Shown: in pieces, positions 1 through 9,041 of the stretch
How the letters are laid out: each line of letters opens with the position of its first letter
Numbering within the stretch: position 1 is the stretch's first letter
Origin: Prochlorococcus sp. AG-347-I06
GTDB lineage: Bacteria; Cyanobacteriota; Cyanobacteriia; PCC-6307; Cyanobiaceae
DNA: 64,000 nucleotides
Reading direction: 5' to 3'
Assembly (NCBI GenBank): GCA_003281605.1
Contig: QCBM01000004.1
Location: 62,001 to 126,000 of the forward strand
Notes under the pieces: model-generated
Databases searched by the model: none
The model's input: the letters and a program-made list of their open reading frames with translations, nothing else
What the model was told of the DNA's origin: nothing
Position numbers and translations under genes: made by a program

Positions 1-95
1 GCTACGGCTTTAAACTTATCAGGCTGCTCACTAGCTATTTCGAGAGTTTGAGTCCCTATTGAACCAGTAGAACCGAGCACAGTAATGTATTTCAA
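1..95 (-). CDS. dxr: 1-deoxy-D-xylulose 5-phosphate reductoisomerase, N-terminal part (cut by window edge)
   Basis: Only the first about 31 codons are inside the window. They read [20 protein letters not shown], the NADPH-binding N-terminus of Dxr (IspC), which makes 2-C-methyl-D-erythritol 4-phosphate in the plastid-type isoprenoid pathway. An in-frame TAG lies six codons upstream, so TTG at 95 is the only plausible start. It is last in the minus-strand run HlyD-polA-cysS-dxr. The family call comes from the GSTGSIGTQ motif alone. Confidence 0.85.
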   Translation of the reverse strand, partial: MKYITVLGSTGSIGTQTLEIASEQPDKFKAV

Positions 96-177
96 TTTTC
101 TCTGATATTTCTAATATCTTCCCATTTAAAGGTGTATTTAAAAAACAAAAATTTCAAATTGGTTTTTTTCTTAAAAT

Positions 178-1647
178 TTAGACCCTTATCCATGTTGTTA
201 TTTCCTTTGATTGATCAATAAGTTCAATACCTTTTTCGTTTAACAAATTCCTTATTTCATCGGCCTTTGCATAATTCTTTTCCATTTTTGCTTTCAATCT
301 TTCATTAATAAGAGATGATATTTCTTCTTTTGTTATTTTACTTTCTTTTACTAAAAATTCTTTTTTAAGACCAAGTACCTCAGTCAACTTTGCAAGAGTT
401 TTAAAATTTTCAAGTAGAAAGAATTTTTGATTTAGGTCTATTTTAAAACCTTCAACCCTTTGAAATTGGTTTAAAAAGTTTTTTAATGGTTTCGCTAAAT
501 CGTAAATAATTGCAATAGCACCTGCTGTATTGAGGTCATTTCCAAGAGCCTCAGAAAATTTAAGCTTTTTTTGAGATAATTCAAAACTTATTTTCTCTTT
601 ATATTCTTCTTCGATAGATTCATCTTTATCAATAGATCCAAAACTACCTTTTGTAAGATCCATAAAAGAAAGGGCTATATTAATATTTTTCCAAGCTTCT
701 GAAGCACTCCTTAAAGCTTCTTCAGTAAAATCAAGTGGTTTTCTATAATTCACAGTCATAACAAAATATCGCAAAGTCATAGGGCTTATACCTGACTTAA
801 TTAGCTCTCTGATAGTTTTAAAATTTTTAAGGGATTTACTCATCTTTTGTCCATTTACATTGACCATCCCATTGTGTAACCAATAGTTCGCTAGCTTTTT
901 GCCATTGGCTGCTTCTGATTGGGCGATTTCATTCTCATGATGTGGAAAAATTAAATCAGAACCACCTAAATGGATATCGATAGTATCTCCTAATTCATCT
1001 TTAACCATTGCCGAACATTCAATATGCCATCCTGGCCTACCTTTACCCCATGGCGAATCAAAAAATGGTTCATCATCTTTGGCTTTTTTCCATAGCGCAA
1101 AATCTTGCGGATTAAGTTTTTTACTATTTTCCTCATTAACCATTCTTCCTTGCTGATTTATATTTTGTTCTTGTAAATTTTGATTACTTAGCTTTCCATA
1201 ATTTTTATTTTTAAAAACAGAATAATAAACATCTCCATCCCTAGAGTATGCATAACCTTTGTCCTCAAGGATTGTGATGAAGGAGCAGATATTGCATATA
1301 TGATTCGTTGCTCTTGGCATGCTATCCGGACGCATTATCCCTAAAGAATCCATATCTTTATGAAATTCAATGATATTCTTTTCAGATACTTCCTTCATTG
1401 AACTGCTTTCTTCTTTCGCTCTTTTTAAGATCTTGTCATCAATATCTGTAAAATTTTGAACATACTTCACTTTGAAATCACTGTAAATTAAAAATCTTCT
1501 CAATACATCCCAAGCGATATAACTTCTGGCATGACCAAGATGACATAAATCATAAACAGTTACCCCACAACAATAAATTTTTACTACATCATCAATAGGC
1601 TTAAAAACCTCAACTTTTTTGCTTAAAGTATTAAAAAGTTTAATCAT
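178..1647 (-). CDS. cysS: cysteinyl-tRNA synthetase
   Basis: Class I aminoacyl-tRNA synthetase that charges tRNA-Cys in the cytosol. The 489-residue protein has the expected length. The HIGH-type motif is HLGH at about residues 36-39, just after the first zinc Cys (YCCGVT). The second zinc Cys is in WHIECSAM, the remaining ligands in FPHHENE, and KMSKS lies near residue 270. The C-terminal helical domain is complete. It lies between polA (24 bp upstream) and dxr on the same strand and is probably co-transcribed with them. Confidence 0.97.
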   Translation of the reverse strand: MIKLFNTLSKKVEVFKPIDDVVKIYCCGVTVYDLCHLGHARSYIAWDVLRRFLIYSDFKVKYVQNFTDIDDKILKRAKEESSSMKEVSEKNIIEFHKDMDSLGIMRPDSMPRATNHICNICSFITILEDKGYAYSRDGDVYYSVFKNKNYGKLSNQNLQEQNINQQGRMVNEENSKKLNPQDFALWKKAKDDEPFFDSPWGKGRPGWHIECSAMVKDELGDTIDIHLGGSDLIFPHHENEIAQSEAANGKKLANYWLHNGMVNVNGQKMSKSLKNFKTIRELIKSGISPMTLRYFVMTVNYRKPLDFTEEALRSASEAWKNINIALSFMDLTKGSFGSIDKDESIEEEYKEKISFELSQKKLKFSEALGNDLNTAGAIAIIYDLAKPLKNFLNQFQRVEGFKIDLNQKFFLLENFKTLAKLTEVLGLKKEFLVKESKITKEEISSLINERLKAKMEKNYAKADEIRNLLNEKGIELIDQSKEITTWIRV

Positions 1648-1671
1648 CTTAAAATAAGTATTTCATAAGGT

Positions 1672-4602
1672 TTATTTTGTCTCCATCCAATTGTCTCCAA
1701 TTCCAATATCAACTAAAAGAGGCACATTTAATTTTACACAATCTTCCATAGTCTTCTTTACTAATTTCGTCGTAATTTCTAAAGAATCCGGTTCAACTTC
1801 AAACAATAATTCATCATGTACTTGTAAAAGCATTTTTGCTGGAACATTCATTTCTATGAGTTTTTTATTTAGTTGAACCATTGCAATTTTAATAATATCT
1901 GCACTTGAACCCTGAATTGGGGCATTGGCTGCGGCTCTTAGTGACTGTGCTTCCATGCCAGCTCTTCTTGCGGATTGCAAGTCAATTTCGTAAGGATCTT
2001 TTCCTTTTAATCTTCCAAGTCCATTTTTATCAAACTTAAATTCTCTCTTTCTACCAAAAATTGTTTTGACATAACCTTTTGATAAGGCAAGCCTTTCTTG
2101 AAGTTCAAGAAATTGGAAAATTTTTGAATATCTTTCTTTGTATTTTATTAGGAATTCTTTTGCTTCTGGAGTACTTACTCCTGTAGAACGTGCAAACTTT
2201 TTAATTCCCATACCATAGATAACTCCGAAATTTATTGTTTTCCCAACTCTCCTCTCATCAGAAGAAATTTCTTCTTTCTCAAAAATTAATCTTGCAGTCA
2301 AAGAATGAATGTCATCATTTTTATGAAATGCATTTATTAGAATTTCTTCATCCGCTAAGTGAGCGAGTATTCTTAATTCGATCTGAGAATAATCAGCTGA
2401 TAAAAGTTTCCAATTTTTTTCAGGCAAGAATGCTTTTCTGATTCTCCTACTAAATTCAGTTCTAACCGGGATATTTTGAAGATTAGGATTGCTACTACTT
2501 AGTCTCCCAGTTGCTGTAGCAGCTTGATTAAAGTTTGTATGAACTCTTCCTGTCTTTTTGTTAATAAGATTTGGAAGAGCATCAATATAGGTGCTAAGTA
2601 ATTTGCTAAGAGTTCTATGTTTTATTAAATGTTGGATTATTTCATGTTCGTCGACTAATCTTTCTAGGACTACTGCATCTGTACTCCATCCTGTTTTTGT
2701 TTTCCGTGATTTTTTCTTATCCAAATTTAATTTTTCAAACAAGATCTCACCAAGTTGTTTTGGTGAAGATAGATTGAAACTCTCCTCTGCTAACTCATAA
2801 ACTTTACTTTCAATATCTTTTAAGGTACTTTTTAATTCTTTTGAGAGTTTACCCAAATAAGGGATGTCGATGGTTATGCCATTCATTTCCATTTGGGACA
2901 ATACAGGCTCTAAAGGTAGCTCGATTTCTTCGAACAATTTGATTAATTCATCTTTTTCCTTTGAAAAACTTTCTTTAAAAATTTTGACAATCTTAAAAGT
3001 TAGAAAAACATCATAACCGCAGTAAATACTAGCTTCATCAATATCAACAAATGAAAAGTCTTTATTTTTTCCAACTGTCTCCTTAAATGAAGGCGGCTTA
3101 AATCCAAATAATCTAAAACTAATTTCACTTAACCCATGTTTCTCCTGATTATTAAGAAGGTAGTCTGCTAACAAGGTGTCAAAGGTTACGCCTTTAAGAT
3201 CAAGCCCATGATTAAAAAATATTTGCCTATCAAATTTAGAATTTTGGAGTACCTTTTCTTTTTTTGGATCTTCTATCCAATTTCTTAGCTTTGAGAATAC
3301 ATCTTCAATTGATAATTGATTGGGGGTCTCCTTTTTTGTTTGATGACCAAGAGGTATATAAAATAAATCATCATTTTCTTTTCCAAGACATAACCCTATC
3401 CCAACAAGTTCCGCATCGATTGGATTCAAACTATTGGTCTCTGTATCTAAAGAAACTATTTGATTAGTCTTGTCTAATCTTTGAATTAATTTATCCAGTA
3501 ATTCGAAATCATTTACAACAGTCACGTTGATTTTAGGGATTTTATTTTCACTATTTTCTAATTCATTATTGCCTGCAACTTTTGGGGCCTTCTCCTCCTC
3601 TTTAGCTACATTATTTTTGTCAAAACCACCTTTGCTGAAAGTTGAATTGAAAATATCAATTTGTCTCAGTAGTGTTGATAGTTCTAATTTTTTCAGTGAC
3701 TCTGAAAGTAGTTCTTGATTTATATTTTTTAATTCATAACCGTTACTTAAAATTAAAGGCACCTCAGTATTTATTTTTGCTAAATCCCTGGAAAGAAAAG
3801 CATTATGTTTATCGTTTCTAAGCTTTTCTATAACTGAACCTTTGATGAATCCTTTATATTTCTTATCGTTGTTCTGCTGAATCTTGTCCAAAGCCTGATA
3901 GATTCCATCAAGCGTATCGTTCTCTTTTAGTAGATTAATTGCAGTTTTTGGCCCTACTCCTTTAATACCTGGAATATTATCAGAACTATCACCAGTTAGG
4001 GCTTTCAGATCAACTACTCTTTCTGGCGCAACACCTAATTTTTCTTTTACTCCATTTTCATTCATAAGAGTTGGATTTCCACTTTTCGCATATGGACCAC
4101 CACCCATATAAAGTACATAAATATCTTTTTGATCATCTACTAATTGAAATAAGTCCCTATCTCCAGAAAGAATATTCACGCACCATCCTTTAGAAGAAGC
4201 ATCATTTGCAATTGTGCCCAGGAGATCATCTGCTTCGTATCCTGGAGATTTAAAAATTGGTAAATTAAGGCTTTCTTCCAAAATGATTTCTAGTTGTTCA
4301 ATATCCTGAAAAAAAACATCTGGTGCTAAATCTCTATTGGCCTTATAATTTGGATCTAATTCATGTCTGAAAGTAGGTTTTTCGGTATCAAAAGTAATAC
4401 AAACACCCTCAGGACTAATATTTTTACAATTATCCAGAAGGCTTTTTAGAAATCCATAAGTGACACTTGTTGGAAATCCCTCTTTGGTAGTTAAACCTCC
4501 ATCAATCCCTTTGCTAAATGCATAGAAGCTTCTAAAAGCAAGTGAGTGGCCATCGACTAAAAGTAAAATTGGTTTTTTAGAGTTTTCAGATTTTAAACTC
4601 AT
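1672..4602 (-). CDS. polA: DNA polymerase I
   Basis: Repair and Okazaki-fragment-processing polymerase. The 976-residue protein has all three domains. The N-terminal 5'-3' exonuclease begins LLLVDGHSLAFRSFYAF and has the helix-hairpin-helix GVGPKTAINLL. The 3'-5' exonuclease keeps the acidic residues in SLDTETNSLNP and a YCGYD motif, so proofreading is probably active. The polymerase has motif A DYSQIELRILAHL, motif B RRVGKTINFGVIYGM and motif C VHDELLFEV. Its ATG overlaps the stop of the upstream HlyD-type gene by 4 bp (ATGA), implying translational coupling. Confidence 0.97.
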   Translation of the reverse strand: MSLKSENSKKPILLLVDGHSLAFRSFYAFSKGIDGGLTTKEGFPTSVTYGFLKSLLDNCKNISPEGVCITFDTEKPTFRHELDPNYKANRDLAPDVFFQDIEQLEIILEESLNLPIFKSPGYEADDLLGTIANDASSKGWCVNILSGDRDLFQLVDDQKDIYVLYMGGGPYAKSGNPTLMNENGVKEKLGVAPERVVDLKALTGDSSDNIPGIKGVGPKTAINLLKENDTLDGIYQALDKIQQNNDKKYKGFIKGSVIEKLRNDKHNAFLSRDLAKINTEVPLILSNGYELKNINQELLSESLKKLELSTLLRQIDIFNSTFSKGGFDKNNVAKEEEKAPKVAGNNELENSENKIPKINVTVVNDFELLDKLIQRLDKTNQIVSLDTETNSLNPIDAELVGIGLCLGKENDDLFYIPLGHQTKKETPNQLSIEDVFSKLRNWIEDPKKEKVLQNSKFDRQIFFNHGLDLKGVTFDTLLADYLLNNQEKHGLSEISFRLFGFKPPSFKETVGKNKDFSFVDIDEASIYCGYDVFLTFKIVKIFKESFSKEKDELIKLFEEIELPLEPVLSQMEMNGITIDIPYLGKLSKELKSTLKDIESKVYELAEESFNLSSPKQLGEILFEKLNLDKKKSRKTKTGWSTDAVVLERLVDEHEIIQHLIKHRTLSKLLSTYIDALPNLINKKTGRVHTNFNQAATATGRLSSSNPNLQNIPVRTEFSRRIRKAFLPEKNWKLLSADYSQIELRILAHLADEEILINAFHKNDDIHSLTARLIFEKEEISSDERRVGKTINFGVIYGMGIKKFARSTGVSTPEAKEFLIKYKERYSKIFQFLELQERLALSKGYVKTIFGRKREFKFDKNGLGRLKGKDPYEIDLQSARRAGMEAQSLRAAANAPIQGSSADIIKIAMVQLNKKLIEMNVPAKMLLQVHDELLFEVEPDSLEITTKLVKKTMEDCVKLNVPLLVDIGIGDNWMETK

Positions 4603-5660
4603 TTTCTCTTCTTAGCCCAAGGTGGAATATCAATAAAGATTTGCTCTCCAGGTTCTAATCCATCAATTACTGAAGTTTTATTTCCACTACTAATACCAAT
4701 TTCGATTTTTTCAAATTTGGGAGAATTGTTTTTATCAACTTTCAAAATTCCTTTTTCACCTTTTTCAGTGACAATAGAAACTGTTGGTACTAAGATTTTT
4801 TCTTCATTACCTTCGACTCTAAATTCAAGATCTGCAGTCATCCCAATTTTAATTTCTTCAGAAATATCTTTAAAATTTAAAGTTACTTCGAATGAGGTTA
4901 CATTATTATCTTTTACAGCTCTTGTGGCTATTTTTTTAACTATGGCACTATATTTTTTTGAGGGATAAGCCTCAATTCTTACTGAGGCTTCTTGACCTAT
5001 TTTTATTCTGCCAATGTCACTCTCAGGAACTTTAGCAACAATTTCTAGGCCCTCTGATAGTTCAAAAATAAAGTTTTTGGTTTTAGGGTCTGAACTTAAG
5101 TTTGTACTTGGTGTGACATAAGATCCTATCTCAGCATATTTTGCAGTTATCTTTCCTCCATAAGGAGCTTTAATTAGATAGAAACTTTTTTCAGCTTTTG
5201 CATCATTAAGTTTTGCGCTACTAATGTTGTAGTTATTTTTATAACTTTCATAGTCTTCTTTACTTACTGCGCCTTCTTGATATAAATATTCCCTTCTCAA
5301 AAATTCAGATTTTTGTTTTTCTACATTTAATTCAAGTTCTTCAATTTTATAGATAAAATCTTCATCATCAAGAGAAGCTAAAACCTGATCTTTTTTTACA
5401 AGATCGCCCTCATCTACTTTGATTTCTTTTATTACGCCTTGCTTCCGAGGCCCAATATTGCTTGTCCTTATTGCTTTTACTTCACCACTAGTATTAATTG
5501 AATCTGAGAGGATTCCTTTTTCAACTTGAACTACAAAATCAGCAATATCTTTTGTCTTATTTTTCTTGAAGGAATTGGTTATAAAAACGAAAAATATAGC
5601 TAGAGAAAGCAATATAATTCCACTTCTTAGATTTATATTTTTTTTTATTAAATCAAACAT
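4599..5660 (-). CDS. HlyD-family efflux periplasmic adaptor
   Basis: Membrane-fusion (adaptor) protein, 353 residues. One N-terminal transmembrane anchor lies at about residues 13-30. A lipoyl-like domain (GVIKEIKVDEGDLVKKDQVL) is split by a coiled-coil hairpin rich in E, K and Q at about 110-165, followed by a beta-barrel domain. Such proteins link an inner-membrane ABC or RND pump to an outer-membrane channel; MacA and DevB are relatives. No pump gene is adjacent, so the partner and substrate are unknown. It is first in the run with polA, cysS and dxr and diverges from ychF. Confidence 0.85.
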   Translation of the reverse strand: MFDLIKKNINLRSGIILLSLAIFFVFITNSFKKNKTKDIADFVVQVEKGILSDSINTSGEVKAIRTSNIGPRKQGVIKEIKVDEGDLVKKDQVLASLDDEDFIYKIEELELNVEKQKSEFLRREYLYQEGAVSKEDYESYKNNYNISSAKLNDAKAEKSFYLIKAPYGGKITAKYAEIGSYVTPSTNLSSDPKTKNFIFELSEGLEIVAKVPESDIGRIKIGQEASVRIEAYPSKKYSAIVKKIATRAVKDNNVTSFEVTLNFKDISEEIKIGMTADLEFRVEGNEEKILVPTVSIVTEKGEKGILKVDKNNSPKFEKIEIGISSGNKTSVIDGLEPGEQIFIDIPPWAKKRK

Positions 5661-5804
5661 TTGTTTTTAAAAGCAGAAGTAGAGAATATTTAGGAACAAA
5701 ATAAATAATCAAGACGATTATAATTAACTTATCCAAGATTGGTTAAGTAAATACTATATTACTAGAAGATGTTTTCTTGATAATTTTTCCATAAGTTTTT
5801 TCAA

Positions 5805-6896
5805 ATGTTAAAAGCAGGTATTATTGGATTACCAAATGTTGGAAAATCAACTCTATTTAATGCACTTGTAGAAAATGCTAAGGCCCAAGCGGCTAATTTT
5901 CCCTTTTGTACTATAGAACCTAATAAAGGGATAGTTTCAGTCCCAGATCAAAGGTTGCAAGAGTTAGGTAATTTAAGTTCTAGCCAAAATATTATCCCAA
6001 CAAAAATTGAATTTGTAGATATCGCAGGACTAGTAAAAGGAGCTAGTAAAGGCGAAGGTTTGGGAAATAAATTTTTATCAAATATTAGGGAGGTTGATGC
6101 AATAGTTCATGTTGTAAGGTGCTTTGAAGATAGTGATGTAATTCATGTTTCTGGGAAAGTAGATCCCCTGGATGACATAGAGATAATTAATCTGGAATTG
6201 AATTTAGCTGATTTATCTCAACTCCAAAAAAGAAGAGAAAGAATTAAAAAACAGGTTAGAACTAGTAAAGAGGCAGCTAAAGAAGATACCTTACTAGAAA
6301 AAATTGAAGAAAAGCTAGAGAAAGGCATTTCAGTTAGATCAATATCTTTGAATGAAGAAGAAAATTTAATAATTAAGCAATTAGGCTTCCTTACTGCTAA
6401 ACCAATTATTTACGCAACTAATTTGAATGAAAATGATTTAGCTGAAGGTAATGATTTTTCATCAACAGTTCAGAGTTTTGCAAGCAATGAAAATACAGAA
6501 TGTATAAAAATATCAGCGCAAGTCGAATCTGAATTAATAGAGTTAGAACCAGAAGATAAAAAAGACTACCTTATTGGCTTAGGAGTAGAAGAAGGGGGAT
6601 TAAGTTCATTAATTAGATCAACATATAAATTATTGGGATTAAAAACTTATTTTACTACAGGCGAAAAGGAGACAAAAGCTTGGACAATAAAAGATGGGAT
6701 GACTGCGCCACAGGCAGCAGGAGTAATTCATACTGATTTTGAAAAAGGATTTATAAGAGCTCAGACTATTTCGTATCAAAATTTAATTGATTCAGGTTCA
6801 ATTGCCAATGCAAAAACTAAAGGTCTTTTAAGAAGTGAAGGAAAGGAATATATTGTTAACGAAGGTGATGTAATGGAGTTCTTATTTAACGTTTAG
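5805..6896 (+). CDS. ychF: YchF/OBG-type redox-regulated ATPase
   Basis: Universally conserved P-loop protein that binds ribosomes, 363 residues. G1 is GLPNVGKST near residue 8 and G3 is DIAGLVKGAS. The G4 position reads ATNLNE instead of NKxD, which in this family shifts preference from GTP to ATP. A coiled-coil insert sits at about 130-165 and the TGS domain closes the protein, ending in DVMEFLFNV. It is divergent from the HlyD-type gene and seems monocistronic. Confidence 0.96.
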   Translation: MLKAGIIGLPNVGKSTLFNALVENAKAQAANFPFCTIEPNKGIVSVPDQRLQELGNLSSSQNIIPTKIEFVDIAGLVKGASKGEGLGNKFLSNIREVDAIVHVVRCFEDSDVIHVSGKVDPLDDIEIINLELNLADLSQLQKRRERIKKQVRTSKEAAKEDTLLEKIEEKLEKGISVRSISLNEEENLIIKQLGFLTAKPIIYATNLNENDLAEGNDFSSTVQSFASNENTECIKISAQVESELIELEPEDKKDYLIGLGVEEGGLSSLIRSTYKLLGLKTYFTTGEKETKAWTIKDGMTAPQAAGVIHTDFEKGFIRAQTISYQNLIDSGSIANAKTKGLLRSEGKEYIVNEGDVMEFLFNV

Positions 6897-6904
6897 TAAG
6901 TCTC

Positions 6905-7063
6905 TTAATGCTTACTGTTTTGCTTTTTGAATTTAAATTCAAAAAATGAAATTAATAAAATTAAGATACATCCTAAGCAACTTCCTATTAACCCAAAAAT
7001 AATGGTTGTAAAGCCATCATCGTAGCCATATTGTAGTTGTGGTAAGTGAGGAGGTATTGGCAT
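6905..7063 (-). CDS. small one-TM protein, 52 residues
   Basis: An ORF absent from the supplied track. It begins MPIPPHLPQLQYGYDDGFTT, continues into one hydrophobic helix (about residues 20-41) and ends with a Lys-rich tail (KFKKQNSKH). Its ATG overlaps the stop of the next upstream minus-strand ORF as TAATG, which supports both as translated genes. Function unknown. The proline-rich N-terminus, one helix and basic tail suggest a small inner-membrane or thylakoid protein. Confidence 0.6.
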   Translation of the reverse strand: MPIPPHLPQLQYGYDDGFTTIIFGLIGSCLGCILILLISFFEFKFKKQNSKH

Positions 7064-7224
7064 TATTTTTCAACAGAATTTTCAATATCTTCCAGTAAAT
7101 GTTTAGTTGATCTACTAAAACCATTAGTTTTTAAATAGTTTTGAGCCTCTCTAAATTTTTCAGCTACTCTTTTTGCATAAGGAGTATTCATGGAATTTTG
7201 AGTCATGTTGAAAATGCGACTCAT
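7063..7224 (-). CDS. small basic hypothetical protein, 53 residues
   Basis: Short ORF beginning MSRIFNMTQNSMNTPYAKRV; starts at 7224 or 7206 are both possible. It is charged and soluble with a predicted helix (VAEKFREAQNYLK). Its stop overlaps the start of the 52-residue membrane protein (TAATG), so the two probably form a bicistronic unit. I do not recognise the family. Confidence 0.55.
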   Translation of the reverse strand: MSRIFNMTQNSMNTPYAKRVAEKFREAQNYLKTNGFSRSTKHLLEDIENSVEK

Positions 7225-7367
7225 TTTATAATCTGATTTAGGTAACCCCTTGATAAGTATTCAAAAATACAAGAATATAAAAATAGGATTTTTTACTTAC
7301 TAAGAAATTTATTGTGAAAAGTTCTTGATTCTCCAAATAAAGTTTTTTCAAATTAGAAAAATTGACA

Positions 7368-7652
7368 ATGACAAATATATTATTAATTCTTTTTTTTGTA
7401 CTTTTATTTGTATTACTTTTTTATTCAAAACGAAATAGAGGGTTAGCTCAAAAAACAACAATTAGTCCAACTTATGTACCTTTCTTAAAAGAACAAGAAT
7501 TTAATCCTTACATAAGTACTGATAATTGGGATTTACACAAACTTAGATTAGATAAATTTAAAAAATCACAATATAAGGGATTAACTTTCTTCGTAAGTTC
7601 AGAAAATAAAATTTACTATCTTTCTGAAGAAGGGGATAAGGTTTATTGCTAA
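7368..7652 (+). CDS. small membrane-anchored hypothetical protein
   Basis: The ORF track starts at a TTG (7362). The ATG two codons later gives 94 residues and is preferred. The N-terminus is a strong membrane helix (ILLILFFVLLFVLLFY), followed by a basic stretch and a soluble tail with aromatic residues (YKGLTFFVSSENKIYYLS). It heads three plus-strand small membrane proteins that end at a good terminator. Function unknown. Confidence 0.6.
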   Translation: MTNILLILFFVLLFVLLFYSKRNRGLAQKTTISPTYVPFLKEQEFNPYISTDNWDLHKLRLDKFKKSQYKGLTFFVSSENKIYYLSEEGDKVYC

Positions 7653-7705
7653 CAGGTGAAATTAATTTTATAAATAAGAAAAGCCGGTAGAAATTAATAA
7701 TATTA

Positions 7706-7957
7706 ATGAAGTATTTATTTTTATTATCAGAAAAGTTCTACAGGCTTATTCAATGGGAGTGGAATACCTTAAAAAATCTAAGAAGAACAAAAAGAAAGAA
7801 TTATTTTTTAAGAGGATCATTTGCTTTATTTAGTTTATTCTCTATTCTTTTTTTAATATTTTCGCCTCCTATTACTTTCGGAATATTATTTGGAGAGGGA
7901 TTGAAATTTAGTATTTTTTTTATTTGGATATGGATTTTAAATTTAAAGTTTTTTTGA
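7706..7957 (+). CDS. small basic membrane protein, 83 residues
   Basis: The N-terminal half is basic (LKNLRRTKRKNYFLRG) and is followed by two hydrophobic segments (residues about 33-55 and 62-82) that could form a hairpin in the membrane. There is no recognised domain. It lies 53 bp after the preceding small gene on the same strand. Confidence 0.5.
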   Translation: MKYLFLLSEKFYRLIQWEWNTLKNLRRTKRKNYFLRGSFALFSLFSILFLIFSPPITFGILFGEGLKFSIFFIWIWILNLKFF

Positions 7958-8015
7958 AAATGTATAATTAATTTAACGAAATTATTTAAAATTAAGAATC
8001 TAAAAAATTTACTTT

Positions 8016-8231
8016 ATGCCAAAAATATTCAAACAAAATAAGTTCGCTTTGTTGGGAGCAAATATATTAATAATTTTACTTTGGGTAACAATATCTTCTT
8101 TTTTGATGAATTTATTTCAAAGTGAAAATGCCCCATTTTATATATATAAAATTTCTTTTTTAATAAGATTTCTCCCTCCTATTTGGGTTACATGGTTCCT
8201 TTGGATAAGAAGAGGTGGTTTAAAAAGATAA
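8016..8231 (+). CDS. small two-TM hypothetical protein, 71 residues
   Basis: It begins MPKIFKQNKF, has a first helix (LLGANILIILLWVTISSFLM), then a second hydrophobic stretch (FLIRFLPPIWVTWFLWI), and a basic end (RRGGLKR). The layout fits a small inner-membrane protein with its C-terminus in the cytosol. It is the last gene before the terminator at about 8321. Function not recognised. Confidence 0.55.
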   Translation: MPKIFKQNKFALLGANILIILLWVTISSFLMNLFQSENAPFYIYKISFLIRFLPPIWVTWFLWIRRGGLKR

Positions 8232-8320
8232 TAAAAGCATTTTTGCGTATTTACTATAAAAATAAATCAGTTAAAATCTGTTAGCTTACTTGAAATTTTC
8301 ATTTAAGAATTAGGTAATTG

Positions 8321-8358
8321 AGAGATTGTTTTTAGCTAAGAAACAATCTCTTTTTTTT
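8321..8358 (+). terminator. intrinsic terminator after the 7.4-8.2 kb small genes
   Basis: GAGATTGTTT and AAACAATCTC form a perfect 10-bp stem with a 10-nt loop, followed directly by eight T. Confidence 0.85.
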
Positions 8359-8373
8359 AATTATTTTTTCTCA

Positions 8374-8407
8374 TAAAAAAGTATTTGTCAGTATCCCTAT
8401 TGACAAA
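8374..8407 (-). terminator. probable terminator of the hli transcript
   Basis: On the minus strand TTTGTCA and TGACAAA pair across a 10-nt loop and are followed by TACTTTTTT. It lies just past the stop of the last gene of the minus-strand hli cluster and faces the plus-strand terminator. Confidence 0.6.
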
Positions 8408-8433
8408 CACTCATGACGATCATGTTTTAAGAA

Positions 8434-8613
8434 TTAAATAGGTAATCGATTATCAATTTCCACTACTCCAGAATCCATAAGACGGCCGATTTTAATAACT
8501 AAAGCCATATCTAACCTTGAAAATTCAGATTGATGGTTAGTTATCCAATCAAGTTCAGAAAGAGTTATTACTCCTAAAGTATTTACTTTAAGAAAAAGTA
8601 AGCCTAGATTCAT
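8434..8613 (-). CDS. conserved small hypothetical protein in the hli cluster, 59 residues
   Basis: It begins MNLGLLFLKVNTLGVITLSE and ends DSGVVEIDNRLPI. It is soluble and mostly helical, with alternating charged and hydrophobic residues (LDWITNHQSEFSRLDMALV). Its ATG begins 2 bp after the stop of the adjacent hli gene, so it belongs to the same transcript. The position at the end of an Hli operon suggests a stress or photoprotection link, which is inference only. Confidence 0.65.
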   Translation of the reverse strand: MNLGLLFLKVNTLGVITLSELDWITNHQSEFSRLDMALVIKIGRLMDSGVVEIDNRLPI

Positions 8614-8615
8614 TT

Positions 8616-8744
8616 TTAAAAAATTCCTGGGATTATCCAGCCAAATAAGCCATAATTTACAACTAATGCAAATAAGCCCATCATTGCCATTCTTCCATTA
8701 GTTCTCTCGGCGTTTTGCCAATAAGTTGGTTTTGAATTTTCCAT
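8616..8744 (-). CDS. hli: high-light-inducible (Hli) protein, 42 residues
   Basis: Single-helix chlorophyll-binding-type protein. The Hli core is AERTNGRMAMMGLFALVVNY with the ExxNGRxAMxG signature, followed by GLFGWIIPGIF. Hli proteins sit in the thylakoid membrane, bind chlorophyll and carotenoid, and protect photosystems and chlorophyll synthesis under excess light. It is third of the minus-strand cluster. The N-terminus PTYWQNAER matches the short Hli class also seen in the 28.1 kb copy. Absent from the ORF track. Confidence 0.9.
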   Translation of the reverse strand: MENSKPTYWQNAERTNGRMAMMGLFALVVNYGLFGWIIPGIF

Positions 8745-8780
8745 TTTTTCTTATTTGTAGAATTGTTAAATAGTAAGTTT

Positions 8781-9041
8781 TTAAACGAAACCAGGAATTA
8801 TTTGACCTGTTGTTAGGTATGCTCCAACAGCAGCAATTAATCCAAGCATTGCGAATCTGCCGTTAAGAGTTTCAGCAACAACTTTTTCTTTTTCGATTGT
8901 TTTGACTTTTGTGTTTGTGTTTTTCATTTGATTAGAAGATGAATAGTTTAAATTTTCATTTTGAAATTGCTTGGTTAGATAAGCAACGAGGGTGGCTGTA
9001 AAGAATACAATTACGGCTAAAAAACCTGAAAGTGGACTCAT
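8781..9041 (-). CDS. hli: Hli protein with an extra N-terminal membrane helix, 86 residues
   Basis: The ORF track starts this at 9116, but that part lies out of frame inside the previous hli gene. The ATG at 9041 is the likely start: MSPLSGFLAVIVFFTATLVA. A first helix is followed by a charged linker (TNTKVKTIEKEKVVAE) and then the Hli core ETLNGRFAMLGLIAAVGAY and TTGQIIPGFV. The start codon overlaps the upstream hli stop (TAATG), indicating coupling. It is a two-helix variant of a normally one-helix family. Confidence 0.88.
   Translation of the reverse strand: MSPLSGFLAVIVFFTATLVAYLTKQFQNENLNYSSSNQMKNTNTKVKTIEKEKVVAETLNGRFAMLGLIAAVGAYLTTGQIIPGFV

Noticed and set aside
1691-3718. Several 60-70-residue plus-strand ORFs inside polA.
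   Set aside because: They are antisense shadows of a fully conserved gene, with no ribosome sites or family features.
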